Shown in pieces: positions 57,771 through 64,000 of a stretch of 64,000 nt of DNA. Below the pieces are notes generated by a model that was not told the origin of the DNA, did not search any database, and saw only the letters and a program-made list of their open reading frames with translations. The stretch comes from JANNPJ01 sp965200525 (lineage in GTDB: Bacteria; Actinomycetota; Actinomycetes; Actinomycetales; Kineosporiaceae). A program made the translations under genes and the position numbers. Every line of letters starts with the position of its first letter. Positions within the stretch are counted from its first letter, which is position 1. Where the stretch lies: NCBI GenBank assembly GCA_965200525.1, contig OZ241368.1, positions 6,324,001 to 6,388,000 of the forward strand. Direction: 5' to 3'.

Positions 57771-59144
57771 ATGCGGTGGTGGCGGCGGGCCAGCGTGCAG
57801 ATCAGATCGGCGGTCGCCGCGACCGCAGTCCTGGTCGTGCTCATCGCGTTCGCCTCGGCCGCCCTGGTGCTGCTGCTGCAACGCTCGTTGACCCAGGGCG
57901 TGGACGCCACCGGCACGGCCCGGGCCGCCGGCATCGCGGCCCAGATCCGGCTGAACGACGCCGGTGGGCTGGCCGACCGCGACGATCTGGACCGGGCGAT
58001 CACCGCCGAGGCGGCCCGCCGGTCGTGGGTCCAGGTGCTGGGCGCCGACGGCACCGTCCTGGCCAACAGCTCCGACATCAACGACGACCCCCCGCTGGCC
58101 GAGCTGCGGCCCGCCCCCGGCGAGGTGCTGCGGGCGGACAAGAACCTGCCCTTCGACGAGGACGAGTACCGGGTGATCGCCCGCGGTGGCACCTCCAACG
58201 ACCGGGCCTTCACCGTGCTGGTGGGCCAGTCGCTGGGGCCGGTCGACGCCAGCATCAAGAGCGTGCTCTCGCTGCTGGCGGTCGGCATCCCGGTGCTGCT
58301 GGTGGTGCTGGGCGCGGCGGCGTTCGTGTTCGCCGGCCGGTCGTTGCGCCCGGTCGAGTCGATCCGGCGCACCGTGGCCAGCATCAACGAGCGCGACCTG
58401 AGCGAGCGGGTGAGCGTGCCGCTGGCCGACGACGCGGTCTCCCGGCTGGCCGTGACCATGAACGCGATGCTGGACCGGCTCGACGTGGCCCAGCGGGCCC
58501 AGCGGCAGTTCGTCGCCGACGCCAGCCATGAGCTGCGCAGCCCGATCGCCACCCTGGCCGCGACGGCCGAGATCAACCTGGCCCACCCGGACGCCGAGGA
58601 GGCCCGGGCCTTTCCGGCCGTCGTCCTGGAGGAGACCCGCCGGCTGCAGCGGCTGGTGCAGGACATGCTGATGCTGGCCCGGGCCGACGAGCGGGGCCTG
58701 CACCCGGCCGGGGACGACGTGGACCTGGACGACATCGTGGACGCCGAGCGGCACCGGGTCAGCGCGATCAGCGCTCTTCAGGTGAGCGCCCGGATCTCGC
58801 CGACCCGGGTCACCGGCGACCCGCACCAGTTGCAGCAGGTGGTCCGCAACCTGGTCGACAACGCCGTTCAGCACGCCCGCAGCCGGGTCGAGTTCAGCGT
58901 CACCACGCAGGGCGAGCTGGCCGTGCTCGAGGTGTTCGACGACGGCCGGGGCGTGCCCGGGGCCGACCGGGAACGGATCTTCGACCGGTTCGTCCGGCTG
59001 GAGGAGAGCCGGGACCGGGCCAGTGGCGGCAGCGGCCTGGGGCTGTCGATCGTGCGCGAGATCGTGGCCGCCCACCGGGGCACGGTGGTGGTGGTCGACG
59101 ACCCGGAGGGGGCCCGCTTCCGCCTCACCCTGCCCGCCGCCTGA
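57771..59144 (+). CDS. Sensor histidine kinase, partner of the convergent response regulator
   Basis: The 457-residue kinase begins best at ATG 57771 behind GGGGACGGAG; earlier in-frame starts add a Pro/Arg-rich leader without such a site. Membrane segments at about 11-35 and 165-187 enclose an extracellular sensor of about 130 residues. HAMP follows at about 188-240. The H-box DASHELRSPIATLAAT has His253, and the ATPase has N-box NLVDNAVQHA, DDGRGVPG and SGGSGLGLSIV. The matching OmpR-type regulator is encoded tail to tail 26 bases downstream and not in the same operon. The signal is unknown. Confidence 0.92.
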   Translation: MRWWRRASVQIRSAVAATAVLVVLIAFASAALVLLLQRSLTQGVDATGTARAAGIAAQIRLNDAGGLADRDDLDRAITAEAARRSWVQVLGADGTVLANSSDINDDPPLAELRPAPGEVLRADKNLPFDEDEYRVIARGGTSNDRAFTVLVGQSLGPVDASIKSVLSLLAVGIPVLLVVLGAAAFVFAGRSLRPVESIRRTVASINERDLSERVSVPLADDAVSRLAVTMNAMLDRLDVAQRAQRQFVADASHELRSPIATLAATAEINLAHPDAEEARAFPAVVLEETRRLQRLVQDMLMLARADERGLHPAGDDVDLDDIVDAERHRVSAISALQVSARISPTRVTGDPHQLQQVVRNLVDNAVQHARSRVEFSVTTQGELAVLEVFDDGRGVPGADRERIFDRFVRLEESRDRASGGSGLGLSIVREIVAAHRGTVVVVDDPEGARFRLTLPAA

Positions 59145-59170
59145 ACGCGGCGCTCAGCCTCGAGCCGAGG

Positions 59171-59839
59171 TCAGGCCACCAGCCGGTAGCCGACCCCGCG
59201 CACGGTCTGGATCGTCGTCCGGCCGAACGGCTGGTCGACCTTCTTGCGCAGGTAGCTGATGTAGACCTCGACGACGTTCGGGTCGCCGTCGTAGTTGGCG
59301 TCCCAGACCCCTTCCAGGATCTGGGTCTTGGTCACCACGTGACCGCAGTTGCGGATCAGGAAGTGCAGCAGGCCGAACTCGCGGGGGGTCAGGTTGAGCT
59401 CGGTCCCGGCCCGGTCGACGTACCGCCGGGACGGGTCGAGGGACAGGTCTCCGGCGTGCAGCACGGTCGGCCGCTCGGGGGCACCTCGCCGGATCAGCGC
59501 CCGCAGCCGGGCCACCAGCACGATGAACGAGAACGGCTTGGTCAGGTAGTCGTCGGCCCCGAGGTCGAAGGCGTCGGTCTGGTCGTACTCGCCGTCCTTG
59601 GCCGTGAGCATCAGCACCGGCGTCCACACCCCGCCGGCGCGGAGCGTCTCGCACACCTTGTAGCCGTTCATCCCCGGCAGCATGATGTCGAGCACGAGGA
59701 CGTCGTAGGCGCTCTCCCGGGCCCGCCAGAGCCCCTCCACCCCGTCGTGGACGACGTCCACGTTGAAGCCCTCCGCGACCAGCCCCCGGCGCAGCGCGTT
59801 GGCCAGCCGGACCTCGTCCTCGACCAGCAATACCCTCAT
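59171..59839 (-). CDS. OmpR/PhoB-type response regulator
   Basis: The 222-residue regulator has the receiver acidic pair in VEDEVRLA, phospho-acceptor Asp51 in VLVLDIMLPGMNG and the conserved Lys in YLTKPFSF. A winged-helix output domain lies at about 125-220 (LTPREFGLLHFLIRNCGHVVTKTQILEGVW, VYISYLRKKVD, IQTVRGVGYRL). ATG 59839 follows GGGAGGGA. Upstream repeats at 59923-59947 may be an autoregulatory site. It probably receives phosphate from the convergent kinase. Confidence 0.94.
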   Translation of the reverse strand: MRVLLVEDEVRLANALRRGLVAEGFNVDVVHDGVEGLWRARESAYDVLVLDIMLPGMNGYKVCETLRAGGVWTPVLMLTAKDGEYDQTDAFDLGADDYLTKPFSFIVLVARLRALIRRGAPERPTVLHAGDLSLDPSRRYVDRAGTELNLTPREFGLLHFLIRNCGHVVTKTQILEGVWDANYDGDPNVVEVYISYLRKKVDQPFGRTTIQTVRGVGYRLVA

Positions 59840-59922
59840 GACGGCGTCCCTCCCCTGTCGCATCATCCCGCGTGAGTCCTACGCCGCACGCACGACCGGA
59901 CTCGAGAGTCGACCGTGGACCC

Positions 59923-59947
59923 TTAAGCAATCCTGAGAATCCTGAAC
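59923..59947 (-). promoter_or_regulatory. Direct repeats upstream of the response regulator gene
   Basis: On the minus strand the region reads TTCAGGATT then CTCAGGATTGCTTAA, with AGGATT repeated nine bases apart. It is 84 bases upstream of the ATG and resembles the sites at 33860-33876 and 35527-35540 (shared AGGAT-x-GCTT). It is a candidate binding site for the encoded regulator. The 140-base gap to the DUF4126 gene has no gene. Confidence 0.45.
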
Positions 59948-59979
59948 ACCGGTGGCCCCACCCGGGGGCGACGGCCCCC

Positions 59980-60588
59980 TCAGGTGGCCGGCGCCGAGGC
60001 CCGCCTCAGGTCACGCCGCCGGCGCCGGCGGACGGTCCAGCGCGCCACCCGCCACAGGACCCAGGCCAGCAGCACCAGGAAGAAGATCACCAGCACCGGC
60101 GCGAAGACGGCGACCAGGCTCAGCCCGAGCGCGGTCACGTCCTCCACCGTGGAGGCCACCGGAGCGCCGAAGCCGGCCGTGCCGACGTTCACCACCGGCC
60201 GGGCGGTGGCCTTGGTGGCATGGGTGAGCCCGGCCAGCAGGAAGCCGAGGACGGCGCCGAGCCAGGGGTTGTGCTGCATCCAGGTGCTGTTGTCGAGGTT
60301 CGAGGCGCTCGAGGTGGCACTGAAGATCAGCCCGCCCACGGTCGGCCGGATCGCGGTCGCGACCAGGTCGTTCAGATGGTCGACGACCGGGATCTTGTCC
60401 AGCACCAGCTCGGCCAGCAGCAGCACGGCGCCGATGCCGATCGCCCAGTCGCTGCGGACCCAGGCGTAGTCGTGCGGCAGCTCGATGACGTCGGTGGTGC
60501 GGGCCAGCACCGCGACCAGCATGAACGGGATGTACGCGTTCAGCCCGGCGGCGGCAGCGAGGCCGGAGCCGGTGAGCGCGGCGATCAT
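59980..60588 (-). CDS. DUF4126-family membrane protein
   Basis: The 202-residue protein begins LTGSGLAAAAGLNAYIPFMLVAVLAR and has about four to five hydrophobic segments with the conserved-looking PHDYAWVRSDWAIGIGAVLLLAELVLDKIPVVDHLNDL. A very basic C-terminus (RRRRRRDLRR) points to the cytoplasm. The family has no assigned function. ATGA overlap with the ArsR-type gene upstream shows they are co-transcribed, so the regulator probably controls its level. Confidence 0.85.
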   Translation of the reverse strand: MIAALTGSGLAAAAGLNAYIPFMLVAVLARTTDVIELPHDYAWVRSDWAIGIGAVLLLAELVLDKIPVVDHLNDLVATAIRPTVGGLIFSATSSASNLDNSTWMQHNPWLGAVLGFLLAGLTHATKATARPVVNVGTAGFGAPVASTVEDVTALGLSLVAVFAPVLVIFFLVLLAWVLWRVARWTVRRRRRRDLRRASAPAT

Positions 60589-60902
60589 ACCCGGGCATTC
60601 TCCTCGAGGACGACGGCCAGCAGACCCGGCCAGCGCGACTGCAGGTCGTCGCGCCGCAGCGTAAGGATCTTCTCCCGACCGCGCACCTCGGAGTGCGTCA
60701 CGCCGGCCTCGCGCAGGACCTTGAGGTGGTGCGAACGGGTCGATTTGGGCATGTCCAGGGCGACGGCCTGGCAGGTCACCACCGTGTCGGTGGCCGCCGC
60801 GAGCTGGCGCACGATCGCCAGTCGGGCCGGGTCGCTCAGGGCGAACAGGACGGCGGTGACGTCGATGGACTCGACCTCGGGGTGGGGAAGCAGCTCAGGC
60901 AC
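60585..60902 (-). CDS. ArsR-family winged-helix regulator
   Basis: A 105-residue protein with a single winged helix (ALSDPARLAIVRQLAAA, LDMPKSTRSHHLKVLREAGVTHSEVRGREKILTLRRDDL). No CxC metal site of the classical ArsR/SmtB sensors is seen, although one Cys (TCQ) is in the recognition region. The signal is therefore unclear and may be non-metal. It is the first gene of an operon with DUF4126 and diverges from an MFS transporter. Inverted repeats with GTTCG/CGAAC arms fill the gap. Confidence 0.9.
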   Translation of the reverse strand: MPELLPHPEVESIDVTAVLFALSDPARLAIVRQLAAATDTVVTCQAVALDMPKSTRSHHLKVLREAGVTHSEVRGREKILTLRRDDLQSRWPGLLAVVLEENARV

Positions 60903-60944
60903 GACGACATTCTACGCCGGAACCCAGGAATGTTCGACTATTGC

Positions 60945-60974
60945 CGAACGGTTCCAGTAGTCTGAAACCGTTCG
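60945..60974. promoter_or_regulatory. CGAACGGTT-N12-AACCGTTCG inverted repeat between ArsR and MFS genes
   Basis: The 9-bp arms are perfect, giving a 30-bp dyad typical of ArsR-type operators (12-base spacing). A second dyad GTTCGA-N6-TCGAAC follows at 60970-60987. Both lie in the 146-base divergent gap and probably let the ArsR protein control both directions. Confidence 0.68.
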
Positions 60975-61048
60975 ACTCAACTCGAACCGTGGCACGCCGT
61001 CGTGTCCGTTCGGCCCCAGCTCTGACTCAACCCCTGCGGAGGTCCCCG

Positions 61049-62314
61049 GTGGACACCACCAACCGGCGCACGATCGGCTTCTGGATACTCGCGACGACCG
61101 TTGTCACCTTCTTCGCCGCCTCCAGCGCGCCGTCCCCGCTCTACGTCGTCTATCAACAGCGGTGGGACTTCTCCGCGCTCACGCTGACCCTGGTCTTCGC
61201 CTCCTACGCGCTGGCCCTGCTGGTCGCCCTGCTGGTCTTCGGCGGCCTGTCCGACTTCGTCGGGCGGCGCCCGGTGATCGCCGGAGCGCTGCTGGTCGAG
61301 CTGGCCTCGATGGCCTTCTTCCTCACCGCCCACGGGGTCGCCGCGCTGTTCGCCGCCCGGATCGTGCAGGGCCTGGCCACCGGGGCCGCGGCCGGTGCGA
61401 TGAGCGCCGGGATCGCCGACCTCACCCCGAACGGCCGGACCTCGCTCACCGCCGCCGTCAACACGGCCGCGCCGGCCTTCGGCCTGGCCCTCGGCGCCCT
61501 CGTCTCCGGCGCCCTGGTGCAGTACGGCCCCGACCCTCGCACCCTGATCTACGCCGTGCTGGCGGTGTTGTTCGTCGTCCTGCTGGTGGCCCTGGCGGTG
61601 GTGCCGGAGAGCGCGCGCCGGCGTCCCGGTGCTCTGCCCTCCCTGCTCCCCCGGGTCGCGGTGCCGGCCGCCGCTCGCCGGGCGTTCCGGGTGGCCGTGC
61701 CCGTGCTGATCGCCACCTGGGCCGTGGGCGGCGTGATGCTGTCGCTCGGCCCGTCGCTCGCGGTCACCGTCTTCGGTGCGCACAACCATCTGGTCGGGGG
61801 CCTGGTCGTGACCGCGGTGGCCGGGGTCAGCTCGCTGGCCTCGATCCTGGTCCGCAGCCGGGACGCCCGCTCGACCATGGTGGCGGCCTGTTTCGTACTC
61901 AGCGCCGGCATCGCCGTGGTGCTGGTGTCGCTCGGACTGACCTCGACCACCTTGTTCTTCGCCGGCCTGGTGATCACCGGCGCCGGCTTCGGAGCCGGCT
62001 TCGTCAGCGCCCTCGGCTCGGTCGCCCCGCTGGCCACGCCGTCCGAGCGGGCCGAGCTGTTCGCCTCGCTGTTCGTGGTCAGCTACGGCGGCTTCGGCGG
62101 TTCGGCGGTGCTGGCCGGGCTGGCCGAGCCGCACCTCGGGCTGCGGCCGACGGCGGTCTGGTTCGGCGTCGTGGTGATCGTCCTGGCCCTGCTGGCGGCC
62201 GGGGTCGAGCTGCTCGGCCGGTCCCGCCCGAACGCCGTTCCCGCCGCCGAGCCGGCCGAACCGGCCGAGCCAATCGTGGCCGCCGACCAGCTCAGCCGCG
62301 CCGCCGCTCGCTGA
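61049..62314 (+). CDS. MFS transporter under probable ArsR control
   Basis: The 421-residue transporter starts at GTG 61049, six bases after GGAGG; an upstream ATG in frame falls inside the operator and gives a charged leader. About 12 hydrophobic segments are visible, the first IGFWILATTVVTFFAASSAPSPLY, with motif A FGGLSDFVGRRP. The C-terminus has a short EPA repeat. It resembles drug or metabolite exporters. Its last 23 bases overlap the convergent FUSC-type gene. Confidence 0.88.
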   Translation: MDTTNRRTIGFWILATTVVTFFAASSAPSPLYVVYQQRWDFSALTLTLVFASYALALLVALLVFGGLSDFVGRRPVIAGALLVELASMAFFLTAHGVAALFAARIVQGLATGAAAGAMSAGIADLTPNGRTSLTAAVNTAAPAFGLALGALVSGALVQYGPDPRTLIYAVLAVLFVVLLVALAVVPESARRRPGALPSLLPRVAVPAAARRAFRVAVPVLIATWAVGGVMLSLGPSLAVTVFGAHNHLVGGLVVTAVAGVSSLASILVRSRDARSTMVAACFVLSAGIAVVLVSLGLTSTTLFFAGLVITGAGFGAGFVSALGSVAPLATPSERAELFASLFVVSYGGFGGSAVLAGLAEPHLGLRPTAVWFGVVVIVLALLAAGVELLGRSRPNAVPAAEPAEPAEPIVAADQLSRAAAR

Positions 62315-63623
62315 GCCCGGGCAACTGCTCGGTCACCTGCTCGCCCAGCCGCCGTGAGCGCTGCCGCAGGCGCTCGGCGGCCAGGTGGCTGACCCCGATG
62401 TCCTGCTCGGCCAGGTGCCGGTCCCGCTCCCGGACGTACTCCTCGACGTCGAGCTCGCGCAGCACCCGCTCCACGGTGGCCAGCAGTGAGACATTGAGCT
62501 CCCAGTACTCCGGGTCGGCCCGGGGCCCGAGCAGCAGCAGCTCGCTGACCCGGGCCCGGGCCTCCCGCAGCGCGGTCAGGGCCTCGGCCAGCTGATCGGC
62601 CTCGGCCACCGCGTCGTCGTCCACCTGGGCCCGCACCATCCGGCCGAAGGAGCTGATGCAGTCGGCCAGGTCGCGCAGCAGCAGGGCGAACGCCTCCCGC
62701 ACGTCCTGGGCGTACGGGTCCTCGACCGGGGCGGAGTCCGAATCGGGGTCGGGGCGGGCACTGTTCATGCCGTCCCGGACCGACCGGAACAGGCTGCGGA
62801 CGGCGACCAGGGAGTGCTCGAGCGCCTCCAGCCCGTCCTGCAGGCTCAGCGCGGTCCGCGGGGTGCCCAGCGCTCGCAGGTTCAGCTGCCGGCTCTCGTC
62901 GGCGGCCAGGATCTCCTTCTCGATCCCGGGCACGTGCCGGGTCAGCCGCCGGGCCTCGTCCAGCCACTGCTGGCTGCGGCTCTCGGCCGGCCCGGCCGAC
63001 AGTTGCTCAGCCGCCTCGGTGAGCAGCCGTGCGATCCGGTCGGCGAACCGCTGGACCCGGGCCCCGGCGTCCAGGGTGCGCAGCGCGGGCGGGAAGATCA
63101 CGTTGGCCCCGGCCCCGACGATCGCCCCGACCACGGTCTCCGAGAGCCGGCCGGTGGCGGCCTGACCGGCGGCGTTGCCGCCGACCGCGAGCACCAGCAT
63201 CGCGCTGATCGGCACTTCGACCAGGTTCGGCCCCAGCCTGAGCAACTGCCCCAGCACGATCGAGACCGCGACCAGCGCGCCCAGGCTCCACCAGGTCAGG
63301 CCGACCACAGCTGAGAAGATCACCGCCAGCAGGACGCCGGCCATCACACTGATCACCCGCTCGACCCCGCTCCAGAGCGTGCTCGACAGGGTCACCTGGA
63401 CCACCAGCAACGCGGTCAACGGGGCCAGGATCGGGACGGTGTTCGGCGAGAGCGCATGAGCCACTAGATAACTGGCCACGGCGGCGCCGCTCAGCCGCAG
63501 GGCCCGGAAGAACGCCGCCCGGCCCCGGGCCCGGACCCGGGCGCGGGTGTCGTCCAGGGCACCGGCGAGCAGTTCCCGGACGGACGACGCGAAACTGGAC
63601 ACCCGATCATCGTTCACGATCAC
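62292..63623 (-). CDS. FUSC/aromatic acid exporter-like membrane protein
   Basis: The 443-residue protein has an N-terminal block of about six hydrophobic segments (residues 45-195, SGAAVASYLVAHALSPNTVPILAPLTALLVVQVT), matching FUSC/AaeB-type proteins. A long helical cytoplasmic part follows (about 200-440) with coiled stretches such as LLRDLADCISSFGRMVRAQV. GTG 63623 or the GTG six bases later could be the start. Family members are linked to export of aromatic acids, but full AaeB pumps are longer and have an AaeA partner that is absent here. Confidence 0.82.
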   Translation of the reverse strand: MIVNDDRVSSFASSVRELLAGALDDTRARVRARGRAAFFRALRLSGAAVASYLVAHALSPNTVPILAPLTALLVVQVTLSSTLWSGVERVISVMAGVLLAVIFSAVVGLTWWSLGALVAVSIVLGQLLRLGPNLVEVPISAMLVLAVGGNAAGQAATGRLSETVVGAIVGAGANVIFPPALRTLDAGARVQRFADRIARLLTEAAEQLSAGPAESRSQQWLDEARRLTRHVPGIEKEILAADESRQLNLRALGTPRTALSLQDGLEALEHSLVAVRSLFRSVRDGMNSARPDPDSDSAPVEDPYAQDVREAFALLLRDLADCISSFGRMVRAQVDDDAVAEADQLAEALTALREARARVSELLLLGPRADPEYWELNVSLLATVERVLRELDVEEYVRERDRHLAEQDIGVSHLAAERLRQRSRRLGEQVTEQLPGLSERRRG

Positions 63624-63635
63624 CGGCCGACTATC

Positions 63636-63679
63636 CAGCCGCCACGAGGCGGCTGAGCCGAGCGGCAGCGTTCGCTGCC
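63636..63679 (-). terminator. Two adjacent hairpins between aminotransferase and FUSC genes
   Basis: CAGCCGCC-ACGA-GGCGGCTG (63636-63655) and GGCAGC-GTTC-GCTGCC (63664-63679) are perfect stems in the 98-base gap after the aminotransferase stop. They probably end its transcript before the FUSC gene. Confidence 0.55.
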
Positions 63680-63721
63680 CCCGGTCGTCGTCCCCGGCCG
63701 CCGGTTCGGACGCTGCTCCGG

Positions 63722-64000
63722 TCAGCGATGGGTGAGGGCCGCCTGTGCCGTCTCCAGCGCCTCGCCGACGATGCCGATCATCTCCTCCAGCAGCGGGCGG
63801 TCGGCCACCAGCGGTGGCGAGAGCTGGATCACCGGCTCGCCCCGGTCGTCCAGCCGGCAGAGCAGGCCGAGGGCGTCCATCCGCTCGCTGAGCACGCCCC
63901 GCAGCAGCCGGTCGGCCTCTTCCGGGGAGAACCGCTCCTTGGTCCGGCGGTCGCGGACCAGCTCGATGGCCCAGAAGAAGCCCGCCCCCCGGACGTCGCC
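63722..64000 (-). CDS. Class III aminotransferase, C-terminal 92 residues (N-terminus beyond right edge)
   Basis: The gene enters from the right edge and stops with TGA at 63722. The visible end begins GDVRGAGFFWAIELVRDRRTKERF, the typical region of PLP-dependent class III aminotransferases after the PLP-lysine domain. It continues with GLLCRLDDRGEPVIQLSPPLVADRPLLEEMI, the conserved C-terminal pattern. The PLP lysine and substrate-determining parts lie outside the window, so the reaction cannot be specified. Confidence 0.85.
   Translation of the reverse strand, partial: GDVRGAGFFWAIELVRDRRTKERFSPEEADRLLRGVLSERMDALGLLCRLDDRGEPVIQLSPPLVADRPLLEEMIGIVGEALETAQAALTHR

Noticed and set aside
1..64000. 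Mobile elements, CRISPR arrays, tRNA or rRNA genes
   Set aside because: No transposase or integrase motifs, no regularly spaced repeats and no cloverleaf or rRNA sequence were seen on either strand; base composition is uniform across the window.

Overview
The window comes from a very GC-rich actinobacterium. The signs are GC-saturated third codon positions, many GTG starts, ATGA/GTGA coupling between genes, sugar importers with no ATPase gene of their own, a mycobacterial-type SOS box, a double Clp-N protein and an EthA-like monooxygenase. I cannot name the genus. I see no rRNA, tRNA, insertion sequence, prophage or CRISPR array. No gap between genes exceeds about 300 bases; the larger gaps hold promoters and operators, listed below.

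Layout. 1-10295: alpha-glucan use. A secreted pullulanase (cut by the left edge) diverges from an operon malE-malF-malG, intracellular alpha-glucosidase, secreted pullulanase. 10305-18715: a complete meta-cleavage pathway in two divergent arms around an IclR regulator. One arm is extradiol dioxygenase, C-C hydrolase, cupin and SDR. The other is an FMO-type monooxygenase, 2-oxopentenoate hydratase, acetaldehyde dehydrogenase and hydroxyoxovalerate aldolase. 18831-19454: a lone heme oxygenase. 19482-31174: what looks like a poorly described carbohydrate catabolic system. It has an ABC importer, a DUF2264 protein, a LacI regulator, a 2-hydroxyacid dehydrogenase, two TIM-barrel isomerase-like enzymes, a Gfo/Idh/MocA dehydrogenase and a DUF993 aldolase-like protein. 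Matching LacI-type palindromes lie in its promoters.

31164-40862: envelope and signalling genes: an L,D-transpeptidase, a beta-helix lipoprotein, an EthA-type Baeyer-Villiger monooxygenase, a 1288-residue CHASE-PAS-PAS hybrid histidine kinase and an amidase. 40972-46035: two secreted alpha-amylases, one with duplicated CBM20 starch-binding domains, behind a MalR-like LacI regulator and CTTGCAAG repeats. 46072-46900: a small HTH gene and a stand-alone Clp-N gene under a leaderless promoter covered by two identical-arm palindromes. 47086-54071: S51 peptidase, SOS-controlled DinB, HrpB helicase and HelD-type helicase. 54064-64000: regulators and exporters: TetR with a DHA2 MFS pump, a second MFS, a convergent histidine kinase and OmpR-type regulator, ArsR with DUF4126 and a divergent MFS, a FUSC-type membrane protein, and the end of a class III aminotransferase.

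How it fits together. The organism secretes amylases and pullulanases, imports the maltodextrins through MalEFG (energised by an ATPase encoded elsewhere) and hydrolyses them inside. It has a second importer-based route for another sugar or polyol, and it degrades an aromatic compound to pyruvate and acetyl-CoA. The remaining genes are stress, repair, efflux and cell-wall functions.
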